A stretch of DNA of 63,729 bases from assembly GCA_038229055.1 (NCBI GenBank), contig JBBROU010000009.1, positions 1 to 63,729 of the forward strand, read 5' to 3'. The notes under the pieces were generated by a model, which saw nothing but the letters and a program-made list of their open reading frames with translations, had not been told where the DNA came from and searched no databases. The position numbers and the translations under genes are program-made. This document shows positions 50,035-60,237 of this stretch, one piece after another (position 1 is the first letter of the stretch; every line of letters starts with the position of its first letter). This stretch comes from JANYJA01 sp038229055. Lineage in GTDB: Bacteria; Acidobacteriota; Terriglobia; Bryobacterales; Bryobacteraceae.

Positions 50035-51288
50035 TTATTTGACTAGCTCGCCGTTTTTCACCACTGCGCGCGGGCGCTCCAGCGTCGCCACGTTAGCCAG
50101 CGGATCGCCATCGACGGCCACGAGGTCGGCGTAGTGCCCCGGCTCCAGCACGCCCACGCGGTCGGCCCATCCGAGCAGCTCCGCCGCATTCACGGTCGCC
50201 GCGCGGATCGCATCGATGGGCGTCATCCCGAGCTTCGTCATAAGCGCCAGTTGCCGCGCGTTTTCGCCGTGCGGATAAACTCCCCCGTCTGTCCCAAACG
50301 CCATCGGCGCGCCCATCTTGTAAGCATGCTGAAAGTTCTCGTATTGCAGCGGGCCCACGTGGCTTTCTTTCTCGATGGATTCCGCCAGCATTCCGACCTC
50401 GAGACCGTGCTGCATGATGAACTCGTGATTGTAGGTATCGAACACCAGATACGTGTGATGCTGTTTCGCCAGCGCGATGCCCTCGTCGTCAATCAGACTC
50501 GAATGCTCGATAGAATCGACGCCCGCGCGGATCGCGTCCTTGATCGACTGCGTCCCGTGGGCATGTGTCGCCACCCTCCGCCCCAGCTTGTGCGCCTCCG
50601 TCACGATGGCCTGCATCTCCTCGAGCGAATACTGAGGCGCGCCCGGTGAATCGCCCTTCGACAGAACGCCGCCCGACGCGCATATTTTGATCAGATCGGC
50701 CCCGAACTTCACAACTTCCCGCACCTTGGTTCGCGCGGCCCACGGACCATCGGCCACGCTCGGAGCAGTGTAGTGATACTCCGGTGCCAGCAGATTGTTA
50801 TCGCAGTGCCCTCCGGTAATTCCAAGCGCCGGGCCGGAGACCAGCAGCCGCGGCCCAATCACATCGCCCGCGTTGATGCCATCACGCAGGGCCACATCGC
50901 TGTATCCGTCGGCGCCGACGTTACGCACCGTCGTGAACCCGGCTAGCAGCGTGCGCCGCGCATTCCGCACGCCCTTGATCGTTTCGCGCGGTATCGAAAT
51001 CCCAAGCGCCGAATATCCCGAATCGCTCGGATCGCTGGTCAGATGGTCGTGAACATCGATCAATCCCGGCACGCAGGTGTAGGGCGAAAGGTCGATCACC
51101 GTGACGCCCGCGGGCGCAACGGTCGCGACATCGCGGATAATTCCATCGTGGGCGACCACCGTCATGCCGGATCGCAACTGCCCGCTGCGCACGTCGAGTA
51201 ATTTCCCGCATCGAATCGCCGTATCGGCGCCTTGCAAAAGGCCGGTGCCCGCGCATGTGGCAGCCATCAGAATCCCGCAAAATCTCAT
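50035..51288 (-). CDS. Exported amidohydrolase
   Basis: 417 residues of the imidazolonepropionase-like amidohydrolase group. A signal sequence (CGILMAATCAGTGLLQGA) precedes the metal motif GLIDVHDHL (His80, His82); other ligands include HAHGTQSIKDAI and AFGTDGGVYPHG. It probably hydrolyses a peptide-like or cyclic amide compound in the periplasm; relatives annotated as Xaa-Pro dipeptidase are of this kind. It is separated from the PLC-like gene by 25 bases on the same strand. Confidence 0.85.
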   Translation of the reverse strand: MRFCGILMAATCAGTGLLQGADTAIRCGKLLDVRSGQLRSGMTVVAHDGIIRDVATVAPAGVTVIDLSPYTCVPGLIDVHDHLTSDPSDSGYSALGISIPRETIKGVRNARRTLLAGFTTVRNVGADGYSDVALRDGINAGDVIGPRLLVSGPALGITGGHCDNNLLAPEYHYTAPSVADGPWAARTKVREVVKFGADLIKICASGGVLSKGDSPGAPQYSLEEMQAIVTEAHKLGRRVATHAHGTQSIKDAIRAGVDSIEHSSLIDDEGIALAKQHHTYLVFDTYNHEFIMQHGLEVGMLAESIEKESHVGPLQYENFQHAYKMGAPMAFGTDGGVYPHGENARQLALMTKLGMTPIDAIRAATVNAAELLGWADRVGVLEPGHYADLVAVDGDPLANVATLERPRAVVKNGELVK

Positions 51289-51313
51289 GCTCGATTCTAA
51301 CGTGATGCCGGTT

Positions 51314-52582
51314 CTACTTCGTTACCGGACTTCCCGTCGTTTTCAGCGATTCCATCGCCGCAGCCGCTTTCGGATCGTCCGCCGGCGTTTTACTGCGATA
51401 GAAATCCAGAATATTGGCGCGCAACTCTGGGGTCACCCCTTCCAGTTTCTTATCCGAGAGCTTGTCCAGCAGTTTGCTGTAAGTTGTGTCCGCCAAAGAA
51501 TATTCGCCGACGACGCTCGGGTTCCCGGTATCGAAATCCATGTTCGGCAGCTTCAGGCGGTCTGCCTTCACCTCGGCCAGATAAGTTTTTTCGCGATCTA
51601 CCGTCAGATCGAAGCTGCTCTCGAAGAACGCCTCGGTCTGTTTCGTGGGCGGCTTAAAGGCCAGCGCCTTGAACGGCCCCACCTTGGGGATGACACGGAA
51701 CATCCAGGCGATGAACCGCGCCCAAATCCCCGGCTTGTCGTAATTGTGTCCCCACTCTTTCTCATAGCTCGTGCGGGAGAGGTTGTAGAGAAACTTCTTC
51801 CGCGTGATCCCAGGCGTGGCCTTTTCAATATCGTCTTTTTTGAGCACCCAGGCCGCTTTGGTCATCTCCGGCAGCAGCGAGCTCACCGTTTTACGGTAAG
51901 TGCCGAGTGCCAGGTCCAGCGTCTTGAATACGTCTTTCAACTGTAGATCGTAGGTTTCCTGAAACGCCTGATCCAGCAAGGTTTTGGATACCTGGAACCC
52001 CACGAAATCGTGATAGGCTTTCGGTGCGTAGCGACCGCGCGCCACTTGCAGCACATCGAAGCCGAACTCGGTTTTCAAGTGCGCCGCCGGGTCCTCCGCG
52101 TAGGTGATGTTGTTTCCGAATTTCGCTCTCAACTTCGGATACAGAATCGGCACCGACCGGTTGGTTGCCACCGGATGCCCCTGATTGTCGGCCGCATAGT
52201 GGGAAAGCGCGCCCAGTGCGAACGCGTATTGGTTCAAGTCTTGCGAATCGCGCACTAGCGCTTCTACGAAGTCGCCGGTCCGGACGTAGTGCACCAAATC
52301 GCTGAACAAGTGCGAGCCGAAAGGATAGTAGCCAAGGTCCTGGATGATGCAACCGCCATAAGCGTAGCCGTGTGCCTCAAGCAACTGCTCTGGGGTTGAA
52401 TCCGGGAAACGCTTGAGCAATAAAGGCGTGATGTTGTCATTCCACAGTGTGTCGATGATCGCCTCATGCGTCAGCACCGAGTAAGCCTGCGCCGACCTGG
52501 GTACGAGAAGCACGCACCACAGCAGGCCAAGACTCACGACAAGGGAGTTAACGCTAGAACGAACGCAGCGGCGTGGGCACAT
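51314..52582 (-). CDS. Zinc-dependent phospholipase C-like protein
   Basis: About 422 residues from the ATG at 52582, which gives a signal peptide (NSLVVSLGLLWCVLLVPRSA). The PLC/zinc-nuclease fold is indicated by YSVLTHEAIIDTLW near the N-terminus and FALGALSHYAADNQGHPVAT, with histidines and aspartates spaced as metal ligands. The C-terminal 150 residues are unknown. A longer start at 52624 would lie in the same frame but gives a poorer signal. It is divergent from the TonB receptor gene. Confidence 0.75.
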   Translation of the reverse strand: MCPRRCVRSSVNSLVVSLGLLWCVLLVPRSAQAYSVLTHEAIIDTLWNDNITPLLLKRFPDSTPEQLLEAHGYAYGGCIIQDLGYYPFGSHLFSDLVHYVRTGDFVEALVRDSQDLNQYAFALGALSHYAADNQGHPVATNRSVPILYPKLRAKFGNNITYAEDPAAHLKTEFGFDVLQVARGRYAPKAYHDFVGFQVSKTLLDQAFQETYDLQLKDVFKTLDLALGTYRKTVSSLLPEMTKAAWVLKKDDIEKATPGITRKKFLYNLSRTSYEKEWGHNYDKPGIWARFIAWMFRVIPKVGPFKALAFKPPTKQTEAFFESSFDLTVDREKTYLAEVKADRLKLPNMDFDTGNPSVVGEYSLADTTYSKLLDKLSDKKLEGVTPELRANILDFYRSKTPADDPKAAAAMESLKTTGSPVTK

Positions 52583-52681
52583 TCTTGTATCATAGAGCTT
52601 TGGCCCCAGCCTCTCCGGTTTCACCCCGCTGCCATTGGTTGCGGTTCGTACACGAAGGATACTATTCTACGGTCAGTGTAG

Positions 52682-55600
52682 TTGAGGCGGTACTTGCAGA
52701 AAGCCTTTCTCGTCATCTGCGGGGTGCTCCTTTTTTTTGAGAGTCCCGCTTCATGTCAAACATCCTGGTCTACCATCGCCGGACGCGTTACCGACTCCAC
52801 CGATGCTGGTATTCCGAATGCGTTGGTGCGGGCGCATGTTCTATACTCGACTGATTTTACCGAAACCCACACCTCTGGCGACGGAAGCTTCTCACTCACT
52901 TTCCTGAGCGCCGGAAACTACGTCGTTGAGGTGAATGCGACCGGTTTCAAGGAGCTCAAGCGAGATTCCATCGTGCTGCGCGGGGCCGACACGCTCGAAC
53001 TGCCGCTCACGATGGAGGTCGGGGATATGAGCGACCACGTTTCCGTATCCGCGGAGCCGGACGAACTGCAGACGTCCACGGCTTCCCGCATGCAGCGCTT
53101 TGAGCTTGATACGGTCAGTAAGCTTCCGCTCATCGGACGCCAATCCACCAACCTGATCACTCTCGCGCCCGGCGTTCTATTCGCTCAGGAACAGTACGGG
53201 TCGAATGGATTCTCGGGGCTGCGGAGCTGGGATGCCAACGGAAAATATATCATCAACGGTGGCAAGGAAGGCACCAACCAGTTCCTGTTGAACGGGGCCC
53301 CCATCAGCCTCACCGGCAAGTGGCAGATCTCGCCCAGCGTGGAAGCCGTTCAGGAAGTGCGCGTGATGACCAACACCTACGACGCGCAGTTCGGCCGCAC
53401 CGGCGGCGGCACCGTGAACACTACCTTGCGCTCGGGAGGGCAGGCGTGGCACGGGTCGCTTTACGAGTTCTTCCATAACGCGGTGTTCGACGCCAACTCC
53501 AACGAGAATAACCTGACCGGCACGCCGCGCGGTAAGCACATCACGCATCAATTCGGGGGCGCGCTGGGGGGCACGGTTCGCAAGGACAAAGATTTTGTTT
53601 TCTTGAGCATGGAAGGATTCAACGAAATCGCACCCTTTCCGATTGTGGCCGACACGCCGCCAGCGAACCTGCGCGACGGGCAGCATTTTAGCCAGTACGG
53701 CATCAAGGTCTTCGACCCGCTGACTGGTCATCGGTGCGTGTCGGGTGTTGACACGCCGATGGGCGTCCCCTGCCTCAATGGCTATGTGCGAAACCGGTTT
53801 CCTGGGAATGTCATCCCACTTTCCCGCATGAGCCCGATCGGCAGAGCAATTTTGGATTTATATCCGCTTCCTAACAGTGGCGGCTTAACCGAAAATTTTC
53901 TGGCCGGCGGCAATAGCGGACGCTATTCTTACTTCCAGCCCATCGCCCGCTGGGACCATAACTTCGGCGAACGCGACCGTCTGTATGGCCTGATGACGTA
54001 CCAGCACGGCACCGAGATGCAGAACTCGAACGGCTTTCCAGGCCCGGCATCCATCGGCAGCGGCACCAACGAGCGAACCAATCAGAACTATATCGCCGAG
54101 TGGACCCGCGTCCTCTCACCCACCACCATCTTCGACCTGCGGCTTTCCTTCGGTCGATTTACCGAATACTTCCCCGAGAGCTCCTGTCTTACCTGCCTAA
54201 CCGCCGATTCTTTAGGCATTCTCAAAATGCCGCGCCCTCCCACGGTGGCTTACAACACGGCCCCACGCGTCGATCTCGATCTGTACTCTTCCATCATTGC
54301 GAACTCGTATACCTGGAGCACCCAGAACCAATGGGATGTCGCCCCGAGCTTCACGTACGTCCGCCGCGGGCATGCGCTTCACCTTGGAATGGAATTCGCA
54401 TACGCCGGTCTCGGGAATAGCGGCCCGGGGCGCGCCAACGGCCAGTTCTCTTTCACGCGCCAATGGACACAGCAGTATGCGCAGTTGAATCGTGGCGCGC
54501 TCGACGGCAGCGGTGTGGCCGACTTACTTCTCGGTCTGCCCGGCTCCGGCTACATCGATTACAACGAAAGCTTCTATCGGACCTGGCCTTACGCCGCCGC
54601 CTACATCCAGGACACCTGGAAAATACGCTCGAATGTGACGCTGAATCTGGGGCTCCGGTATGACGTCCAGATCCCCTTCCTCGAGCGCTTCAACCGCCTG
54701 AATGAGGGCTTCGACTTTCAGGCCAGGAATCCGCTCACCGATGCCATCCGCCAGAATTGGGCCGATTTGAAAGCGCAGTACGACGCCACCGGCCCCAAAT
54801 ACCCGTACCCCGCCGTGCCGGCGGCGCTGTATGGCGGCAAGTTGTTCGCCGGCCCCGGGCATCGCCGCCCGTATAACACCGATTGGACGGATATTCAGCC
54901 GCGCGTCGGTGTCGCCTGGAGCTTTGCACCGAAGACGGTTTTCCGCGCTGGAGCCGGCATCTTCTATCGCACCGCCACGCAGCTCAATTTCAGCGACGGC
55001 TTCAGTCAGCAGACGGCCTATGACGCGTCCTTCGATGGCGGGTTGAATCCGTCCGCCGGGATCACCGGCAAATTCTCATTGCAAGACCCCTTTCCGTTCG
55101 GCATTCGGTCTCCAGGCAGCACGCGCAGTTCGCTCACCGACGTCGGCAGCGCATTCGCGTTCGACGGCCGCCAACGCGTCATTCCCCGGACATATGAATA
55201 TTCGGCTGGTATTCAACGCGAGCTTCCGGGCAAGATCTTCGCCGACGTATCTTATTCCGGCAGCGTCACCGTTCACGACAACATGCGGGCGCAACTCGAC
55301 CCGGTCAGTTATGCCAATTTCACCCAATGGCATCAAGATCCCCAGTACCTCAGCCGGCCACTGAAGAATCCTTTCGTCGGTATCCTTCCCAGCACCTCCG
55401 AACTTGGCGGGGCAGCCTACGTCCCGGCTTACCAGTTGTTGCGCCCGTACCCGCTTTACTACGGCGTTCTGCAAACCACCAATCCCTGGGGCCGCTACCG
55501 CTACGATTCCCTGCAGGTGCAGATTGAAAAGAAAGTCTTCGATTCGGCGAGCACCGGGATTCTTTCTTTCCTGCTGGGCTACACCTTTTCGAAATCGTTC

Positions 55601-56185
55601 GAGGCCAGCCATCGCCTGAATGCCTGGAACCTCCGGGAACGCCCGATTCACGAGCTCACGGCGCTCGATAAGCCGCACAGCCTGGCCTTCGCCGGTACCT
55701 GGGATGTGCCGATCGGGTGGGGTAAGCGCTGGCTCAACGGCGGGAACCGCTTCGTCGGATATTTCACCAACGGGTGGTCGCTCGATTGGATCTTCACCTA
55801 CTATTCCGGCTATCCGGTCAATAAGCCCGATGCGCTCTTCTCATGCGCCAGCTACGTGGTGCCGAACCAGAGCGGCGCCCACTGGTTCAATAACGATCCA
55901 TCTTGCTACGCCACGCGGCCGGCGTACGTGCTGCGCACAACCGAGGACCGGTTCTCCAGGATCCGAACGCCTGCAGCGCCGCAGATGAACCTGTCGGTCG
56001 AGAAAACGTTTTGGATCGGCGAGAAGTATCTGTTTCAGCTTCGCGGCGAATCCTACAATTTGGGAAACACGCCTATCTTCGCCGGACCGGTTACCGATGT
56101 CAGCAATCCCCGTTTTGGGCAAATCCCATTCGCTCAAAGCAACTTCCCGCGCTACGTTCAGGTGGCCGCCAAATTCGTGTTTTAA
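52682..56185 (+). CDS. TonB-dependent receptor with carboxypeptidase-regulatory domain (Oar-like)
   Basis: 1167 residues, TTG start. A signal peptide ends near residue 27 (FLVICGVLLFFESPASCQTS), a CarboxypepD_reg-like domain follows (IAGRVTDSTDAGIPNALVRA, about 30-115), then a plug (PLIGRQSTNLITLAPGV, MTNTYDAQFGRTGGGTVNTT) and a long beta-barrel ending PRYVQVAAKFVF. Such Oar-type outer-membrane proteins are numerous in Acidobacteriota and take up or secrete large ligands; substrate not known. The PspC gene starts 7 bases after the stop. Confidence 0.92.
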   Translation: MRRYLQKAFLVICGVLLFFESPASCQTSWSTIAGRVTDSTDAGIPNALVRAHVLYSTDFTETHTSGDGSFSLTFLSAGNYVVEVNATGFKELKRDSIVLRGADTLELPLTMEVGDMSDHVSVSAEPDELQTSTASRMQRFELDTVSKLPLIGRQSTNLITLAPGVLFAQEQYGSNGFSGLRSWDANGKYIINGGKEGTNQFLLNGAPISLTGKWQISPSVEAVQEVRVMTNTYDAQFGRTGGGTVNTTLRSGGQAWHGSLYEFFHNAVFDANSNENNLTGTPRGKHITHQFGGALGGTVRKDKDFVFLSMEGFNEIAPFPIVADTPPANLRDGQHFSQYGIKVFDPLTGHRCVSGVDTPMGVPCLNGYVRNRFPGNVIPLSRMSPIGRAILDLYPLPNSGGLTENFLAGGNSGRYSYFQPIARWDHNFGERDRLYGLMTYQHGTEMQNSNGFPGPASIGSGTNERTNQNYIAEWTRVLSPTTIFDLRLSFGRFTEYFPESSCLTCLTADSLGILKMPRPPTVAYNTAPRVDLDLYSSIIANSYTWSTQNQWDVAPSFTYVRRGHALHLGMEFAYAGLGNSGPGRANGQFSFTRQWTQQYAQLNRGALDGSGVADLLLGLPGSGYIDYNESFYRTWPYAAAYIQDTWKIRSNVTLNLGLRYDVQIPFLERFNRLNEGFDFQARNPLTDAIRQNWADLKAQYDATGPKYPYPAVPAALYGGKLFAGPGHRRPYNTDWTDIQPRVGVAWSFAPKTVFRAGAGIFYRTATQLNFSDGFSQQTAYDASFDGGLNPSAGITGKFSLQDPFPFGIRSPGSTRSSLTDVGSAFAFDGRQRVIPRTYEYSAGIQRELPGKIFADVSYSGSVTVHDNMRAQLDPVSYANFTQWHQDPQYLSRPLKNPFVGILPSTSELGGAAYVPAYQLLRPYPLYYGVLQTTNPWGRYRYDSLQVQIEKKVFDSASTGILSFLLGYTFSKSFEASHRLNAWNLRERPIHELTALDKPHSLAFAGTWDVPIGWGKRWLNGGNRFVGYFTNGWSLDWIFTYYSGYPVNKPDALFSCASYVVPNQSGAHWFNNDPSCYATRPAYVLRTTEDRFSRIRTPAAPQMNLSVEKTFWIGEKYLFQLRGESYNLGNTPIFAGPVTDVSNPRFGQIPFAQSNFPRYVQVAAKFVF

Positions 56186-56192
56186 TCGAGCA

Positions 56193-56501
56193 ATGTTTTG
56201 TACCCAGTGCAGCGCGGCGTTGCAGGAGAGCGACGTCTACTGCTCCAAATGCGGCAAGGCCGTGAACGCGCTTCCGGCAGTTCAGATAGCCGCGGCTCCC
56301 CGAAGGCTGCGGCGCATTATGTCCCAGCGCAAAATTGCCGGCGTCTGCGCGGGCTTCGCCGAGTATTTCGAAATGGACTTGACCCTGATGCGCATCATCT
56401 GGGTCGCGCTTCTGATTTTACCGCCATCGATCGGCGGCATCGGCTATATCGTCGCCTGGATCGCTATGCCCAAGGACGATTCGGTGCGCGTTACCCCGTA
56501 G
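56193..56501 (+). CDS. Zinc-ribbon/PspC domain protein
   Basis: 102 residues. A zinc ribbon is formed by Cys3, Cys6, Cys17 and Cys20 (FCTQCSAALQESDVYCSKCG), then a PspC membrane domain begins RKIAGVCAGFAEYFEMDLTL and has a hydrophobic span (MRIIWVALLILPPSIGGIGY). PspC proteins act in phage-shock-type membrane stress signalling. The start ATG at 56193 is closest to the TonB gene and matches the zinc ribbon; the longer frame is not needed. The 3' end overlaps the TPR gene by 11 bases. Confidence 0.88.
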   Translation: MFCTQCSAALQESDVYCSKCGKAVNALPAVQIAAAPRRLRRIMSQRKIAGVCAGFAEYFEMDLTLMRIIWVALLILPPSIGGIGYIVAWIAMPKDDSVRVTP

Positions 56502-58872
56502 CGCCCGCCCGCGCCAGCAGTTCGCGGATGTGGCCTTCTTCTTCCTTGGTCGGCTTGCGCTCCAGCGCCGCACGGCACTCCTTGGCCGCGTTCACCTTAT
56601 CGCCCTTCTGCATCAGCGCCATCGCGTAGTGGTAGTGATAGGTCGGGTTCTGGTCGACCTTCTTCACCAGATCGCTGAAGATCTCGACCGCGTTGCTGCT
56701 CAGGTTTTTCTTCAGGTAGATCCAGCCGATGGTATCGGAAACCTCGGTGAAGTTCGGCAGCTTCTGCTTGGCGCGATTTGCCAGCGTCAGCGCCTCGTCC
56801 AGATTGCTCCCGTTTTCCGCCATCAAAAATGCCAGATTGTTGAGAGCCTCGGGATTGTTCGGATCGCGCTCGAGCGACCGTTGATAATACTTCTGCGCGT
56901 CGGTATGCTGGCCCGTGCGATCCAGCAGTTGTGCCAGGAAATTCATAATGAAGATGTTGTCCGGAGCGTACGCCTGCGCTTGCCGCAGCGCCTCTACGCC
57001 GTGAGGCAGATCACCTTTCATCGCGTAGGTCTGTCCGATATTGGCGTAGACTTCGGCTTCCTCGCGGGGGTTCGACTTGTACTTATCCGCCAACTCGCGG
57101 TAGGCGACCAGAGCCTGATCGAACTGCCCCGTTTTCATGAGGCCGTTCGCCAGCTCCCGTTTGAGCGCCAAGCGGTCCGGATACTTTTCGCTCTCGGTCC
57201 GAATGAGTTTCAATGCCTGCTCATGCTGGCCCTCGATAAACAGGACCTCCGCCTCGCCCAAGAGCCCGCGAAGATTAGTCGGGTCGGCCTGGTAGGCTTT
57301 CTGGAAATTTTCGAGCGATTCCTTGTAACGCTTCTGGTTCAGATTCAGGACCCCCATCTGCAGCAGGGTGTCGGGCTGCCGCGGGTTCGCGGCCAGCAGT
57401 TTTTCGAGCAGCACGCGCGCTTCATCGTTCCTCTGCAAACGCATCAGCGACGCCGCCTTCAGCAGCTTGGCCGCGCCACTCTCCGGATTGCGCTTCTCAG
57501 CCTCTTCGGCATAGTTCAGCGCGCTGTCGTTATCCCCCCGCACCAAAGCGATCTGCGTCAGCGCCAGTCGCGCGCGCAGATAGTCGGGGCGGAGCTCTAC
57601 GGCCTTCTGGAACTGCTGAATGGCCTGCTCATATTCCTGCCGGGCATAATGCGCGCGGCCCAGGTTGAAGCGCGCCACGAAATTGTCCGGCTTGGCCGTC
57701 ACCACCTGCTGCAGTTCCGTGATCGCCTGCGTCACATCGCCTTTGTCCAGCAGATAGCTCGCCTTCATGCCGCGAGCTTCCGGGTCTTTCGGATCTTCCT
57801 TCAGAATCTCCAGATCCTTGTCGTAAGCCTCTTGATTCTTCCCCTGCCGCGTCAGCACCTCGATGATGTGCTTCTGATAGTCGATCTTTTTCGGCGGATC
57901 CTGCGCGATGCCTTGCTGGTATTGCCGGATCGCTTCATCCATGTCGCCGATGCGGAAATAAAAGTCCCCCGCGGTCATGTATGCCGCCGGGTACTCCTTT
58001 ACGTGCGTCTTAAGCTGATCCAGAACCTTGACCATCTCGGGACGGTTCTGCTCACTGAAATAGAGCGTCGCCAGCATCAATTGCAACTGGTATGCGTTGG
58101 GGTTATTAGCGATCGCCTGCTTCAAAACCGCCTCCGCCTCGGGCAGTTTCTTCAAGCCGACATCGAGTTTGTACAGTTCGGTGTAAGGCGACAGCATGGT
58201 TTTGTCGCTCGCAATCAGCTTCCTGTAAAGAGCTTCCGCTTCGGCCGTCTCACCATAACTGCCCAGCGTGCGCGCCAGCGCCAGCGTAACGATTTTGTCT
58301 TCCGGCTTAATCTTCAGCGCCTGCCGGTATTCGCCGACCGCTTCCTCCATAGCTTTCTTGGAATCCACCGAATTCTGTTTTCGGAAGTCGGCCACGGCAT
58401 CCACCAGATGGAGATCGCCGGTAAGCTTGTGAACCTCCATGGTGTTCGGGTCGCGGATTTTCATGCCGCCGGTCATCTGGCGCACTTCAGCGATGAGTGG
58501 CTGGTCGCGCGGCCCCATCTCGGAAGTTTCATACGCCTGCAGAAGAATTTCCGCCAGCTTCAAAGATGCGTCATTGGCGTCCGGCGTCCCTGGAGGCATC
58601 AGCTCCACGGCGCGTCGCAAGGAATAAGCGGCATTCGAAATCTGGCCCAGTTTGAGTGAGGTCAACGCCAGATGGTAATGCGCCTCGCCGAACTTCTGAT
58701 CTTTGTTCAGCGCTCGCCGGTACATGATCGAGGCTTCTTTGTACTTGCCGCGATCGTAATACTTATTACCGCTGTCGAGATATTTTTTCTTGACCACATC
58801 CGGGTCGCGACTGCAGCTCAGCAAGGCCAAGGCAGCGACCACGGGTGCCAGATAGCGAATAACGGATTTCAC
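56491..58872 (-). CDS. TPR lipoprotein
   Basis: 793 residues. The N-terminus MKSVIRYLAPVVAALALLSC ends in a lipobox, then about 18 tetratricopeptide repeats run to the C-terminus (GKYKEASIMYRRALNKDQKF, ARQEYEQAIQQFQKAVELRP, GQFDQALVAYRELADKYKSN). The architecture resembles TPR lipoproteins of exopolysaccharide/PEP-CTERM systems, but no such cluster is next to it. A protein-protein scaffold at the outer membrane is likely. Confidence 0.87.
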   Translation of the reverse strand: MKSVIRYLAPVVAALALLSCSRDPDVVKKKYLDSGNKYYDRGKYKEASIMYRRALNKDQKFGEAHYHLALTSLKLGQISNAAYSLRRAVELMPPGTPDANDASLKLAEILLQAYETSEMGPRDQPLIAEVRQMTGGMKIRDPNTMEVHKLTGDLHLVDAVADFRKQNSVDSKKAMEEAVGEYRQALKIKPEDKIVTLALARTLGSYGETAEAEALYRKLIASDKTMLSPYTELYKLDVGLKKLPEAEAVLKQAIANNPNAYQLQLMLATLYFSEQNRPEMVKVLDQLKTHVKEYPAAYMTAGDFYFRIGDMDEAIRQYQQGIAQDPPKKIDYQKHIIEVLTRQGKNQEAYDKDLEILKEDPKDPEARGMKASYLLDKGDVTQAITELQQVVTAKPDNFVARFNLGRAHYARQEYEQAIQQFQKAVELRPDYLRARLALTQIALVRGDNDSALNYAEEAEKRNPESGAAKLLKAASLMRLQRNDEARVLLEKLLAANPRQPDTLLQMGVLNLNQKRYKESLENFQKAYQADPTNLRGLLGEAEVLFIEGQHEQALKLIRTESEKYPDRLALKRELANGLMKTGQFDQALVAYRELADKYKSNPREEAEVYANIGQTYAMKGDLPHGVEALRQAQAYAPDNIFIMNFLAQLLDRTGQHTDAQKYYQRSLERDPNNPEALNNLAFLMAENGSNLDEALTLANRAKQKLPNFTEVSDTIGWIYLKKNLSSNAVEIFSDLVKKVDQNPTYHYHYAMALMQKGDKVNAAKECRAALERKPTKEEEGHIRELLARAGATG

Positions 58873-58959
58873 AAAACGATTATACTTGGCAATTTCCAGG
58901 TTTTCGTGCGAATTGACCCGGCGTTACCTTTTGTCGCCAATCTTCGCCCTATAACTTAC

Positions 58960-60201
58960 ATGATGCGCGCGCACACCATTTTTGCCCTGTTTGCCGGTGG
59001 AGTACTCCTCGCAGGAGGAGCGGCGAATGCCAGGGCGCAGGATGCCGCCCCCCCCAAGACCGACGCCCCCAAAGCCGATGCCTTCGCAAAGGTTCTGGGC
59101 GAAGTGATCGCTATTGACGCGGCCGCGAATCAAATCACGGTCAAAACCGACGCCGGCACTCCGGCCACCGTGATACTGGACGAGAAAACTTTATACCTGC
59201 GCGTGCCTCCCGGCGAGAAAGACCTCAAGAAGGCTGCCAAGATCACCATTTCCGACGTCGGCGTTGGCGATCGTGTCTATGCGCGCAGCCGCAAATCAGC
59301 CGATAACACCCCGGTGGCCGCCACTTCGGTGATGGTGATGAGCAAGAGCGAGCTGGTGCGGCACCAGGAAAAAGCGCAATCGGAGTGGCAGACGCGCGGT
59401 GTTGTCGGCACGATCAAGGCCATCGACCCGGCCTCGAAGCAGGTCACGCTTGCTTTGCGAGGCGGTGAAAAGGCCGACATCATCGTCGGTTCTTCCGATG
59501 CTGCCACTTTCCGCCGCTATGCTCCCGATTCGGTTCGTTTCGCCGATGCCAAGCCGAGCAGCTTCACCGCACTGAAAATCGGCGACACCATGCGCGTGCT
59601 GGGCAACAAGACGGAGGACGGCACGCATATCACGCCCGAACAGATTGTTGCCGGCACGTTCAACCACATCGCGGCGACCATCATCTCGGTGGACCCCGCA
59701 ACCAATCAGGTCAAAGCCACCAATCTGCTGAACAAAAAGCCAATGACGATCAAGGTGAATGCAGAAACGACGCTGAAGCGCTTGCCCCCCGAAATGGCCG
59801 GATTCATGGCCCGGATGCAGGGTGGTGCGGCTGGGGCGGCGGCTTCTCCCGCCGGCTCGCCGTCTTCCCGGCCCGCTCGTCCTGCCGGAGTCGCCGCGGC
59901 TCCCGGCAGTGTTATGGTTCCCGATCCCGGTCCCGGCGCGAACGGCCCGCGCATGGGTTTTGGGGGACACGGCGGCCGGCCCGACATCAACCAGATTCTC
60001 GCGCGCGTCCCTGCAATCAAACTCGCCGATTTAAAACCGGGTGACGCCATCATGGTCGCTAGCGGGGAGGGTACGAATCCCGCTGAAATGATTGCCATTA
60101 CCCTGCTCGCCGGGGTCGAACCGCTTCTGACCGCCGCTCCGAATGGCGGCCAGCAACCCGTGGGCGGCGCCTGGAACTTCGAAATGGCGTCGCCACAGTA
60201 A
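58960..60201 (+). CDS. Exported DUF5666 protein with Ala/Pro/Gly-rich insert
   Basis: 413 residues. Signal peptide MRAHTIFALFAGGVLLAGGAA is followed by repeated OB-like DUF5666 units: LGEVIAIDAAANQITVKTDA, RGVVGTIKAIDPASKQVTLA, and ATIISVDPATNQVKATNLL. Between them and the end is an Ala/Pro/Ser/Gly-rich region. Two adjacent ATGs (58960, 58963) are possible starts. The TonB receptor gene follows after 36 bases, so they may be co-transcribed. Confidence 0.8.
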   Translation: MMRAHTIFALFAGGVLLAGGAANARAQDAAPPKTDAPKADAFAKVLGEVIAIDAAANQITVKTDAGTPATVILDEKTLYLRVPPGEKDLKKAAKITISDVGVGDRVYARSRKSADNTPVAATSVMVMSKSELVRHQEKAQSEWQTRGVVGTIKAIDPASKQVTLALRGGEKADIIVGSSDAATFRRYAPDSVRFADAKPSSFTALKIGDTMRVLGNKTEDGTHITPEQIVAGTFNHIAATIISVDPATNQVKATNLLNKKPMTIKVNAETTLKRLPPEMAGFMARMQGGAAGAAASPAGSPSSRPARPAGVAAAPGSVMVPDPGPGANGPRMGFGGHGGRPDINQILARVPAIKLADLKPGDAIMVASGEGTNPAEMIAITLLAGVEPLLTAAPNGGQQPVGGAWNFEMASPQ

Positions 60202-60237
60202 GTACGACGAAATTAGCTTCTGAAAACGAACATCATT

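Noticed and set aside
56530..58659. 709-residue plus-strand open frame
   Set aside because: It is a shadow of the TPR gene on the opposite strand; composition is not protein-like and the TPR frame is clearly coding.
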